Assembly: GCF_001949145.1 (NCBI RefSeq)
Contig: NW_019091388.1
Span: forward strand, 97,508-149,012
Origin: Acanthaster planci
Taxonomy: Eukaryota > Echinodermata > Asteroidea > Valvatida > Acanthasteridae
Direction: 5' to 3'
Length of the DNA stretch: 51,505 nt
The stretch's first letter is position 1; every line of letters begins with the position of its first letter. The notes below the pieces were generated by a model, which was not told the DNA's origin, made no database searches, and was given only the letters and a program-made list of their open reading frames with translations. Positions 41,658 through 51,505 of the stretch are shown in pieces. The position numbers and the translations under genes are program-made.

Positions 41658-44600
41658 ATGGCAGCATTGGAGCTGGATCCTGTCTTCGTCAAAGCCTTGG
41701 GTTTCCTGCGGTCTCGCAGCAAGGACTCCACGGAACAACTCAAGGTGATGCTGGATGAAGCTCTGGCTGAAACCGGCCATGGCAGGTTCAGTAAGCAGGT
41801 TAGTGAAACACCGGTCATTAGTCTCCATACCAGACGTTCGGGCACGGTTAAGGATAGCACCATAGCATGCTTAAAACATAGCCTACCCAATATCCCATGT
41901 GTTACAAGTTGAGATCCTGACTTTGTGTGGCAAATTTTTAATCAATCTGAAATTCTCTGGTGTTCTGAAACAGGTAAATGTGGTTTAGCATTTCAAATGT
42001 CCTGTTACGAGTTTCAAATTACCTCAATTTTAGTGCATCTACTCTCAAAAATGTGACTCAGCTTAATAAATGGCACGGTCCGGAGTAGAAAGTCAATTTT
42101 GTCCCAGCTCAACTCATTAGAGTTGAAACACGAATCGAAGAACAGCATTTGAAAACATTCAACCGCAACATCTGAAGGCTGACAACACTTTCACGTTTGT
42201 CACGCTTCCCCTTGACAAGGATTCAGAGAGTGGCAAGAAGTCGGGAGCCAAACAGAAAGAGGAGAAGGCACCCACACCCTGCATCAAGCTGGCGGCCACT
42301 GAGGGGTCCAGGAAGGAGGCGGAGAGAAGAGCTGAAAAGAGGGCGGGAGAAAAGGTAGGTGTGCAAGTGCTGGGAACACGGGTGATTCACAATAGTGTGC
42401 CTCCAAGAGTTTGATGCGAAATATCTTGACCGTTTCCAAATGCACATCGGGTGGACAGATTTCCCTGACAAATTTCCCGGGTTGCAAATTCGTGGAGCAC
42501 ACTATTGTAAAACGCCTGTATTAACCTTTACCCTAGAATTCTCGTTGAGGGGTGTAGTCCAGTGGTTTTGGGTTTGTGACTCAAGACCAGAGGGGGGATT
42601 CGAACCCGCAATAATCACTCAAGCGTGGGGACGCATATAGACATCCCACTACCGTACATGTGTTTGCAATCGCATACTTTAGCGACCATCGTGTTACCTA
42701 ACTTGAAGTGGGTCAATAACTGCTGCTCCAGATGCATTTTTCATGTCTTGTCTCCGTCTTCGCGTTAGCAGCTGAAATCAGACTCCTCAGACAGTTTCGA
42801 TCCCCCGTCGTCCAAGCGGCTGCGGTCGGAGAGACAGCGCAAACCGGTCATCGAGGATGACGAGGACGATGACGATGACACCGAGGAAGACAACGACAAT
42901 GAGGAGGTGGAGGAAGAGGAGGAGGAGTCGTTGGGCACCGAGGACAGCAGCCACGGCGACAGTAACCCCGGTGACAGTAACCACGGCAGCACGGACGCCG
43001 ACGACTTTGCCGTGGAGATGGGCCTGGCCTGCATCGTCTGCAAACAGCTGGAGGTGTCAGCTGGGAACCAGCTGATCGAGTGCCAGGAATGCCACAGTTT
43101 GTACCATCAGGTAAGGCGGGGAACCGGCCGTGCACTGGCTTGATAGTACAGGCCGTGCTTCCTGGATCAGCAAATTTCACAGTTTTCATGGCTTTGTCCA
43201 AATGACTCGGCTATGGCTGGCAAAAATGCACAACTCTATGGGAAGTAGCTGCAGCCCCTAGCTAGCGGCTACCACAGGTTCACATTTAATTTTCTGCCAC
43301 AGCCGAGTAATTTGAACAGTGGCTTTTTCCAAAACTATGACATTAAAACTTGAAGGGAAAAACCCACCGTGCAATGCTTTTAAACACGTCATTTCTTCAG
43401 TTTTGTGACTTCAACGCTGTTCAACGCATGTTGGCATTTAATACAAGTTCACCGGTGTGAATGTACGTAGAAAATGAACTTCTGTCATCAGTGATGTTAA
43501 CCGCCGAAGTCCGTTGACGACCTGCATGATCCTTCATACAGCAGTGAAGGAACATTCGGCAGAAACACACCTGTCGCCCCAAAAAAGTATATGACCCCAT
43601 GGATTCCTTGGGGTTTGTGCACATGTTGACGAAAATCTATCCGGCCCTCTCTGCCTTGTCAGCAGACGTGAACCGTATTTTGTGCACACGTGATGTGTGG
43701 TCACTGTAGACGTGTGACTTTTTTTCCTGTTATCCATAGCTGTGAAAACTAGTTCATGAATATTCATTTTATTGCCTCTCTCTGCCCCCTTTTGTAGCTG
43801 TGTCACAAGCCCCCTGCCAGCGAGGCCGATCCTAACGACCCCCGACTGGTGTGGTACTGCAGTCGGTGTACGCGCAACATGAAGAAACAGGTGGGTGTGT
43901 TAGTGTGTAGTTGGATCTGCAAAAGGTTGTTGGTGGACAAAAATGTGCGTTTATGTCTACTCGACATGAGGCTTCCGCTCACCAGCTAAGAGGAGACAGG
44001 CTGGTGGAAACTGAGTCATCTGGCTCTTGCTGCAAAGAAATTGGCTTTGTGCGCTCAGTGCATGCTGAGCTAAACTCCCATGAACCTGCGTATGCTTGTG
44101 GTGGGTTCCCACTGGAAGACCATCTCTCCTGCTTAAAAGCAGGTCGTCCCTTTTTTTTTACTGCAATTTTTTTTTACGTCATCAGAGAGGGTTCCAGTTG
44201 TAAACGACTAAAAAAATTACGAAAATGTCAACACAAACTTTTGAAAGCTGTCAACCTTTCAGAAATGCATTCCAACTTCCACCACCCTGCCCTACACTTT
44301 TAGTCACTTCCCAAAAGTTCAGATTTGCATCCAAGGAATGCATTATCACAGTGTTGAATCACTGTCACCTTCATGACAGCGAAACAAGCCAAGCAACAAG
44401 TCTCTGCATGCGTCGCATGTGACTCAGGCCGTGTCCGAAACGGGCTTCCAGAGCTACGGCTAGGTCTATCGTCTACGCGTCTCCACCCATTTCCAGTAGA
44501 GCAAAGACCTAGACCTAGCTCTAGACAACAGCCTCGGATGCAGCCTCAGAACTGACGGGGTTGCATTTACCACGGGTTAATTTAGAATACACCTTCCCAT

Positions 44601-46524
44601 CGGTTGAAAAGAGCCACGCTGGTCGGGAGTGCTCATTGCGTTGGTAGCAATGAGACCCAACCGTGTGCGCTTCATCGTCATTTGTGAACCAGCAAAGTGC
44701 CGTTCTGACCGACGGAGCCTCTGTTGCTAAGACAGTTGTGCCCTCTCTTGGTCCAGCTCGAGGCTCATGCAGGTACGTCTTCCGTGTACCTCAACACGCA
44801 TATCCCGTCACCATGTTGAAGCTGTCGTGGAAATGAAGTCCAGCTTTCCACGGTTCTGTGAATTGTAACAGGGTTTCCGCATTCTGTTTGGATTCTCAAA
44901 TACGTTCATCTCTTGTCAACTTGTGTATCTATTGTGTGTGTGTGTTTTGAGTAAGGCCACGAAAAAAGTGAAGAACTCGAGTTCGACCAGCCACGTGGCC
45001 AGAGAGAGCAGCACCAAAGAAGTGGAGGTCAAGGCCGACTCGGAAGTACTGAACATCTTCAAGAGGGCGGAGCCTAAGGTATGCCTTCCCTGTTTACTAG
45101 GGCTTTGAAAGCAGGGTTTGGGTAGGGTTTAAGGACGGTTGTAAAATGCCCTTGTGAATTTTCCAGAGTTGGGGTCGGGTAGTCATGAGCCAATCACAAG
45201 CTGTTTCCACAAGTCAGTTCGTAAGTCACTTCACAAACCAGGTTGGAACCAAAGCAATAGACCTTTATCTTAAAGTTGCCATGTTTGTCTTGTTCCCTGT
45301 AGGCCCATTGGCAATAGTAATACAACTTCACATGTTAATAATAAGGATCAGACTATTTTTCCTTCCAGCCTTTAGTTTGGTTGCTTTGCTTTGAATGGTA
45401 GAAAAGCAAGATGGCTGCCCCATGATAGAGGTCTATGGACAGTAGCAAAAGAATGACTTTGCCGATGTCCATTTCAAGCAGCTTGCGAGTTGACTTTTAG
45501 ACTGGATGACTTGTGACTGCCTCTGATACAACTCTAGAATTTTCAAATTGTTTGCTTAACTTTGAACTCCTCGGCAACCCTGAATGTTCAAAGTAGCCCC
45601 GGAGACTAGGAAAACATCCTGTCTGCCGTTAATTTTTTTGTTGAAAGACGACAGAAGTCTGAATGACTTAATCACACAGTTGACCTGTATTGCTGTGTAT
45701 GTTTCTCAAGCAAATGTCCCCAACGGTGACACCGATCTGTGCATGTCTGTCACAAGGTTGGACTTGCGTGGGCACGGTTGACAGGATGCACCTGTAAGTA
45801 CGTGAGCCAAGAAAGCGCCGTAGTCATTGAGTCAGTAACCAGATGGTCATCAATGCCAGATGGTCAATTGACAAAACTTGTTCAAGTTCCTTGAAATGTG
45901 GGGGCTGAGGTTGAGCTCTTCCAAGGAATTATATTTCTTTGAATTGAGCAAGCTTAAACTTTGAGAAGAAATCGATAGTAGCCGTCGTTTACCCTCATTT
46001 AGTTTTTGTCTTGATTGGTCAAAGGGTGGTGTGTCATTGGCATGGGAAATCATTCTCACAAATCGGTAACATTTGCCTGAATGAAACATACTCCAGACAT
46101 TAGTGGCCTTCCATGAGACTCGTCGGCCGGGTCATAATTTCTTTTATTGTCCATCCGATGAGTTGGTTTGTTTTGTTTTTAATTGCAGTCTACTACAGCT
46201 TCAACGTCAACCGGTACAGCCAGCAAGACACCGTACACCGGCCTGGCAAGCTTCGCGGCCAACCTCACGGGGCGGTCTTCGGCGAACTCAAAAGCCGCTG
46301 CCGCAAGTAGCAGGCCGCCGGGCATCACGGGCAAGCCGGGATCAAAGGTTAGCCCCGTTCCGTCCCCGGTGAACAAGACAACCCCGGCCACCAGCGCCAA
46401 GAGCCAGCCGTCCACGGCGAAGGCCGGCAGTGGACACGCGGGGAAGAACTTGCCACAGGCGAGCACAGCCTCGGCGATGAAGCGGCTGCAGCAGATGAAG
46501 AAGAAGGCATCCTCGAAGCGCTGA
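41658..46524 (+). CDS. INTS12: Integrator complex subunit 12 (6 coding exons, 388 aa)
   Basis: Exons: 41658-41798, 42220-42354, 42772-43110, 43798-43890, 44956-45078, 46189-46524; every intron is phase 0. The N-terminus [19 protein letters not shown] is nearly the same as human INTS12 and forms the conserved microdomain needed for binding the rest of Integrator (INTS1) in family studies. Exon 3 has a long acidic run ([13 protein letters not shown] onward), then [17 protein letters not shown] starting the PHD finger. Its zinc ligands continue through [15 protein letters not shown] and VWYCSRC in exon 4. Exon 5 holds the short [11 protein letters not shown] segment. Exon 6 is Ser/Ala/Lys rich and ends [17 protein letters not shown], the INTS12 C-terminal signature. 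Human INTS12 is 462 aa; the difference is the shorter low-complexity tail. Integrator cleaves snRNA and paused mRNA 3' ends in the nucleus. Exon 3 has a tandem TAGCAG acceptor. Confidence 0.97.
42381..42519. mobile_element. Palindromic element family B, copy 4
   Basis: GGTGATTCACAATAGTGTGC and CTCCAAGAGTTTGATGCG at the left, GCAAATTCGTGGAGCACACT and ATTGTAAAACGCC at the right. It lies in INTS12 intron 2, 26 bases after exon 2, and is diverged in the central arms. Confidence 0.75.
42549..42625 (+). repeat. tRNA-derived SINE-like sequence
   Basis: GTGTAGTCCAGTGG (42552-42565) fits the polymerase III A box and GGGATTCGAACCCG (42596-42609) the B box, about 45 bases apart. It resembles the head of a tRNA-derived SINE. 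No body, tail or functional tRNA fold could be made out. It lies in INTS12 intron 2. Confidence 0.55.
43188..43332. mobile_element. Short foldback element in INTS12 intron 3
   Basis: CATGGCTTTGTCCAAATGAC and TCGGCTATGGC at the left pair with GCCACAGCCGAGTAATTTGA and ACAGTGGCTTTTTCC at the right. A central CTGCAGCCCCTAGCTAGCGG region is partly self-complementary. Arms are about 35 bp. Confidence 0.55.
44424..44548. mobile_element. Dispersed repeat family D, copy 3
   Basis: CAGGCCGTGTCCGAAACGGG, CTTCCAGAGCTACGGCTAGG and GACCTAGACCTAGCTCTAGA, ending CTCGGATGCAGCCTC. It is the best-preserved copy and lies in INTS12 intron 4. Confidence 0.75.
44594..44766. mobile_element. Dispersed repeat family E, short copy
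   Basis: Starts CCTTCCCATCGGTTGAAAAG and ends GCCTCTGTTGCTAAGACAG, CCCTCTCTTGGTCCAGCTC and AGGCTCAT, sharing both ends with the longer copy at 33768. It also carries a TTGTGAACCAGCAAAGT segment in common. It lies in INTS12 intron 4. Confidence 0.5.
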
Positions 46525-47160
46525 CGGCGACTTCCCCTCCTCGGCTCGTCAGGATCATCCACGGGGCAGCAGGGCTAAGCCAAATATCGTACTCCTGCAA
46601 AATCTACGGCACAACTTTAACAACAGTTGAAAACAGTACAGTCAGTTCTACTTCCCATAGAAATGCCACTGCGCTCTGTCGCTTCTCATCCACATTGGGG
46701 CTAGCCGAAGTGGCCGACCCGCTGAGCTGGTCACTCAGGGAAGTATTTCAACATGGTGGGTGAAAACATGGCGGCTTGTAGTTGAAGAGTGTTCAGGAAA
46801 CTTGACGCCCCGTTAGCTAACATTAAAGGCTTGGTTACATTTCACCGTATTTCCCTGTGAACTGCTAACCAACAAATATGGCTTAGCAAGTTTATGTGTT
46901 AAGCAGAAGTCAGTTGGGAACCAGCCTAAAACAACATCTATGTTTTATTTGACTTTTTGGCCGGTTAGCCAGACTCGACAAAGCAAATATTTCTGCTTGC
47001 TTAGCAGATTTCTGCTCTTACCAGCCCCATAAAATAGGCCTTAGCCTAACCATGTTCCATGTTTTTCTATCAAAGTTCAAGTTATGCTGATAACAATGTA
47101 GACAGATGTAGTTGGTACATTTTCCGTAAAAAGGAATTGTTCATTTCCATTTTATACCTC

Positions 47161-47166
47161 AATAAA
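47161..47166 (+). terminator. Candidate polyadenylation signal of INTS12
   Basis: AATAAA 637 bases after the INTS12 stop codon. Confidence 0.4.
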
Positions 47167-47883
47167 TTCTGCCTATACTCAGCCAACAATGTGTATGGGA
47201 AATGATGTGTCTCCAGACAAGAGTTGCAAGTATTGTAGGGCTGGAAACCAGCAGCGATTTCTTTCTTTTGACAGGATGCTGACCAATCGAATTCAGCGGA
47301 TGAGGTCTTGAATATGTATCAGGTGTGACAACCGAGCACAGAATCATGCATATTCAATGTTTGATTTCTTTATGCGCATTATTTATTAAGTCATTGCTAA
47401 GAGCTGAAGTCACCTTCAGTCCCAATTTATATAAGTACATGCACAATATTCGGAAGTTGAATTTGACCAGAATCGGGTCATTTCGCCCAGTTGTGTTTGG
47501 TAAATTCACAGTAGGAAAAAAAAAACAAGCGGCCAAGGCTGTGCTATATCTAGTTGAGCTCGACTTTTTAAAATTTGTTTTTCAACTTTTGGCTTGACGT
47601 TCCCCAAAATGATGAAAAATATTTGCCAAATCACATTTTGTTTTAAATGGAAAAATGATCATTAACCGCAAAAAGGTATTTTCACATAAGTTGAATGAAA
47701 ATGACTACCGAATCTAGGAGTATAGTCCTATTTGTTCCCTCGGATGACAGAAAGAGTTGTGTCACATTTCAGAATAATTTGCATTCCAAACACTCAGTAT
47801 TATTCCTGCTGTCAGTTTCCCCTTGCCAAAATCCTTAGTTGCTGGCCAAGCAAAATCATAGAGCGGGATCCGTCGATGACAGT

Positions 47884-47940
47884 ACCGTTATTTTCGGACA
47901 ATAAGCCGCCCGGTGTATAAGCATGTGTAAGCCGCACCGT
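47884..47940. repeat. Fragment resembling a widespread TTTTCCGGACTATAAGCCGC-type repeat
   Basis: ACCGTTATTTTCGGACAATA and AGCCGCCCGGTGTATAAG, then TGTAAGCCGCACCG. This phrase resembles a dispersed DNA-transposon end seen in many animal genomes. I do not assign a family name. It is only a fragment. Confidence 0.35.
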
Positions 47941-48254
47941 AGCGCTGACGATCCAGCCACGAAGATGCTTTATGTTGAAGCCCAAGTACAGTGCGTCATT
48001 GGTTCCACTCTACGTGCAATCCTAACAAATCTAAGAAAAATGCGAACAAGTGTCGCCATAAAAAGTGAATTTTAAGTCCCCCAATTTAATAACTTTTGCA
48101 GGCTGGATATGATTGTCCGGTTTTGGCCATGCAGCAGCTGTTGTCCCATATTTCCAGCGGCCAGCAAAAGCTATGCCGTCGGGGACGTACAATAAAATCT
48201 TGGTAATTCGAAATCAGTTAAGTCGAAAGATCGTTTTATCTCGTAGGCCGACTA

Positions 48255-48260
48255 TTTATT
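48255..48260 (-). terminator. Candidate polyadenylation signal of the IGFBP-domain gene
   Basis: TTTATT on the plus strand gives AATAAA on the minus strand, 137 bases past the stop codon. Confidence 0.5.
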
Positions 48261-48396
48261 GCCCCAAAATTGGCGTAATACTGTGTAATACGTACTTTGA
48301 ATACACCTTTTTGTTGAAATATGATATTCAGGGTATTTTAAAGAGTTAAATTAGGCCGATGTTCCGATAGTCAGCCGTACCACATCCGTCGTCATT

Positions 48397-49640
48397 TTAC
48401 ACGCTTTTGCAGACGCCGGGTTGGGAGTTGCAGACGAAGTCGTTGGGGTCCTTGCAGCGTGGCGGCTGGCAGTAGAGACCGAGATTCTTGGAGCATTTGC
48501 CCATCATTTCAAGGCCTCCGCACGGTTCGTTGTAACCCTGCGAACGACAGCAAAGGCACAGATCGCGCGCAAGAGGTTGTTACAAAAAACACTCGAGAAA
48601 TTGATGAAAGGTTTACATATCTTACGAAACGAGAATTCTTCCCGAAGTCACATTCAACCCCAATTGAGTTAAATCATAAAACCCTTAGACATTTGTCTAC
48701 CTTGCCATATAATAATATAATCATGAGTAAAAAGATACTGTAACAGTAGGACGACCCCCCTCCATTCAATGGCGGGTCCGTGTCCCAATTTTCCGGGAGG
48801 TGGCAGTTTTGGTTCGGGGGAGATCAAATCATTGGTGACTGTCTCCTGAAGTTAGTTTGACATGCTTTTGGAAGCATGGAATAATTTTCCCAAATCGCTG
48901 TGCATTTTTTCCACATACAAAATTGTTCCTTTCGGGTGCAATTGCCCCGCCCCCCCCCGAACCGGTTCTGCCTTGTTCGAAATTATACGTATACTCCACC
49001 CCAAGTAGTATTTATTACTTTATCCATGATCTCCTTCCTATTGCCACGAGTTTCTTAGATTGCGGCCTACCTTTGAGCAGACATCGCAACATCCACAGTA
49101 ATCCTTAACCAGCTCCGCCCCCTTGGAGCAGTCGGATTCCTCCACGGGAACACACTTCACCTCAGAACAGGGCTTGCATACCAGGCCCTGTCCCCTACCG
49201 AGACAAGAACAACATTTCTTTGGGAAGAGCCACACCATTGCACGAAGTTCTAGGCCTACTTACGCGCAGTTGTACAGAACATGGACGTTTCCGACTACGG
49301 TATTACCTGGCTGCGGCTCGATGAAAGTCTTTTCTGACAGAAATTGACAAGTCTTGAAGTTTAAATGCAAAGAAAACTTTCATGGAACAACAAAATACCA
49401 AGACCCAACAGACGTTTCAAATCGCCAGAACTGGCTGCAGTGCCCGGCAATTTTACTGCCAAAACAAGAGGGCCCGACATTCCGATTCAATCGAAAATTT
49501 CCTCTCACAAAAAGATGTTGCCGAGCTCGGTATACCGAGCGTCTGTGACAGTAAAGTGAAATCAAACTGCCAGTGAACAAATCAGTTACGTACCCTTGGA
49601 TGCAGATAGCAAAGACGGCGAGTACCACAGCAATCATCAT
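48397..49640 (-). CDS. Secreted single IGFBP-domain protein (SIBD / perlustrin-like), 3 exons, 103 aa
   Basis: Minus-strand exons: 49640-49594, 49194-49071, 48537-48397. Phases match (2, then 0). Exon 1 encodes the signal peptide MMIAVVLAVFAICIQG; of two adjacent ATGs the first was taken. Exon 2 carries the first cysteine cluster (VCKPCSEVKC) and the IGFBP family signature YCGCCDVC. Exon 3 gives NEPCGG, GKCSKNLGLYC and a C-terminal PGVCKSV. The mature chain has 14 cysteines in about 86 residues and lacks the linker and thyroglobulin type-1 domain of vertebrate IGFBPs. Known single-domain relatives are abalone perlustrin and spider SIBD-1. In the family the N-terminal domain binds insulin-like peptides, with roles suggested in growth, immunity or biomineralisation; its role here is unknown. 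The exon 1 donor is GG|GTACGT and the acceptors are GGTAG and TTCGCAG. A 399-base intron 1 separates signal peptide and domain. Confidence 0.9.
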
Positions 49641-51505
49641 GTTGCACTGTCCTTCCTCGTCAAAAGGATTGACACAGAAACTTGAGCCTGGAGACGAGAC
49701 TAACATGAATATCAGGGTTCCGACTCCAAAATGGTATCCAGCAGTTCCCACAAATTCATTTATAGGCCGACATGTGAAATTATGCAAATCAGCCTCACCA
49801 GATGTTTCAACCGAAGGGGAGGGCGGAGAATAATTGAAGTTAGTTTAGTGCGTGGAATAACAGATTTCTTCACATTTTTTTCTGAACAAAATGCGGGCAA
49901 CAATTTCTGAGATTTTGCAAATATAACCAACATATTCTGAAATTTTTTGACCCAAAACATCGTACTTGTCCAGTAGCATCAATTGAAAATAATCGATAGC
50001 GATGTGTTTTCTATACTGTTTGGAAATATAGAGTTCAAACTGATCGATAACAGTTGGGTATATAGAAGGAGGGAAATGAATAGGCCTACTTGAGAAAAAA
50101 AGCCTTGCTTAGGGACGCAATAACTAACGTGATTGCCACTATTAGTGGATTAATTCCTGGCATCTTTGTTTCTCTAATTAGGTCTTTGGCCCCTCATCGC
50201 GTTCAATCCCTCCCATACCCTCAGTAATTACATATTTCAGAGCACTGATCTGATATTGTATTCCTGTCGTTAAGCTCTCTACCCGTTTTGGAAATGGTAC
50301 CAACCTTCGATTTCTTGCTTTTTAGGTTCGCCGAACAAGACCCACCATCGCTCAAACTTATTAAAGGCCTTTTCAGCGCAAAACCTATCTCAGCAAAAGT
50401 CACACAAAAGCCTCTAATTACCGACACCTGTCGGAGTTGGCAAATTGACCCTAATGCACGATAAAGAACAGTAATCCAATATTTCCTAGTTAAGACGGTT
50501 AAATGTTTCGTTCGTATTGATTTGCCCACCTTTTCACTCTGTGAATGAATGGTTCTTGCCGACCCCGTCCTTGTTGCATTGTTTCTTTTGCGCCAGCTGG
50601 TTGTCAATATTGGACCCATTGACCGAAATGTAAAAAAAAAAATAAACATAAGGCTTGTGTTCCTTGCCGCAGCTTTTGTTCAGTGTCTTCATGGATACCG
50701 GATGGTCGCTTCTATTTTCTCGCTCCAGAACTCCATTCTTTGAATTATTCCCACTTTTCTTCTATCCGTTTAATTTCACGGCTACCCGATGAAGACTTGA
50801 TTGAAAAGTTCAAAAATGGTAAAATCCGATGCCAACGACATTTGTAAGGGACTGACATGATGACAACATCGGGTTAATCACGAGTCTGACACACTGAGAA
50901 TTTTTTAAATTATTTTAATATTTTTTTGTGCTTTTCAGAATTTTATTTTCTTTTTGGTTTTTTTGTGTTTTATAAAATCATACATTCTGGAGATTCTTGC
51001 AGTTTGCCTTAGTGATAATAATTGCTGTTGATGTGAGCCTAAGTTGTCTTCATTTGCTGCCAGCGATGGATAGTTACAGCGACTCAGCTGAATTCTAGAG
51101 CGGAGTTAGTCTTCCCGATGAAGAGGTTGTTAGGACAAGTTATATTGTCATGACTGTTTCCAACTGTTGCAGCTGATTTTCTCAGCTGACGATTTTGTTT
51201 GTAATTTCCCACTGTTCAGATTATTTTGATTACACGCCGATCCTTTTCTTTTTGTCAAAGTGATTTCAAATTCATTGTATTCCTTGAGGCCTCAAGTGAA
51301 GTTTTAGTTATAAATTCCCCAAATAATTACCTGTTGTGTCGATTTTCGTGTTGTTTATGATGCTTCCGTTTTAAATAATTGTTGACACTTGAAGCTGTTC
51401 GTGTCCTATTTTGATTCGTAAGGTTTTTGTCTGAAATGATTGTAGAGTCCGAATTATCCAGGGTTGGCCTCTTACATCCAGAGGCTCCGTGCCAAAAATA
51501 TGATT
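49641..51505. other. Right edge, upstream of the IGFBP-domain gene; no gene recognised
   Basis: The first part should contain that gene's promoter and 5' untranslated sequence; no TATA box or start site could be placed. The rest is AT-rich. A 142-codon minus-strand frame (50221-50649) has no domain, signal peptide or splice support and is not called a gene. Confidence 0.45.

Larger units (their letters stand above)
46525..48396. other. Convergent 3' region between INTS12 and the IGFBP-domain gene
   Basis: 3' untranslated sequence and intergenic DNA. AATAAA on the plus strand lies at 47161 and minus-strand AATAAA at 48255. A repeat fragment sits at 47884-47940. No other coding feature was recognised. 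Confidence 0.45.

Noticed and set aside
43911-44303. 130-codon plus-strand frame within INTS12 intron 4
   Set aside because: Lies between two well-supported phase-0 INTS12 exons and has no recognisable content.
50221-50649. 142-codon minus-strand frame near the right edge
   Set aside because: Basic, low-complexity translation without a domain, signal peptide or splice context.
1-51505. CRISPR array, operon, prophage or bacterial mobile system
   Set aside because: The tandem arrays lack spacers, genes are intron-split and unlinked in function, and no ribosome-binding sites or prokaryotic genes are present.

Overview
The window is a piece of animal nuclear genome: intron-rich genes with GT-AG introns, GC-richer exons in AT-rich surroundings, polyadenylation signals, tRNA-derived repeats and many small foldback elements. 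Gene content and repeat style suggest an invertebrate, most likely an invertebrate deuterostome (echinoderm, hemichordate or amphioxus type); that placement is inference. There is one 109-base assembly gap (41252-41360) and one single N (12148).

Layout. 1-7.1 kb: no complete gene, one possible terminal exon (496-738), a high density of ACATGTAC-type palindromes and two foldback elements. 7.2-14.0 kb (+): a nine-exon SLC37A4 glucose-6-phosphate translocase, 437 aa. 14.0-19.4 kb: two minisatellites and foldback elements. 19.4-22.4 kb (+): a low-molecular-weight protein tyrosine phosphatase (ACP1) with two tandem, equal-length, apparently mutually exclusive exons; either product is 158 aa. 24.5-28.3 kb (-): a FAM199X homologue of unknown function. 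30.2-35.9 kb (-): an eight-exon Rab24-like small GTPase, 203 aa, with a minisatellite of donor-like sequences directly behind one splice donor. 36.9-41.6 kb: intergenic, with candidate untranslated first exons for the divergent Rab24 and INTS12 genes. 41.7-46.5 kb (+): Integrator subunit 12 (INTS12), six coding exons, 388 aa, with a PHD finger. 48.4-49.6 kb (-): a three-exon secreted single IGFBP-domain protein, 103 aa. 49.6-51.5 kb: no gene recognised.

The genes do not form a pathway: sugar-phosphate transport into the ER, tyrosine dephosphorylation, a conserved orphan, autophagy-linked trafficking, snRNA/mRNA 3'-end processing and a secreted IGF-binding-type protein. Exons were assembled by eye from reading frames, splice-site dinucleotides, compatible intron phases and remembered family features; no alignments or database searches were run. 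The most interesting signals are the duplicated catalytic exon of the phosphatase, the array of decoy splice donors in the Rab24 gene, and at least eight distinct foldback or terminal-inverted-repeat families, several present in three or four copies.
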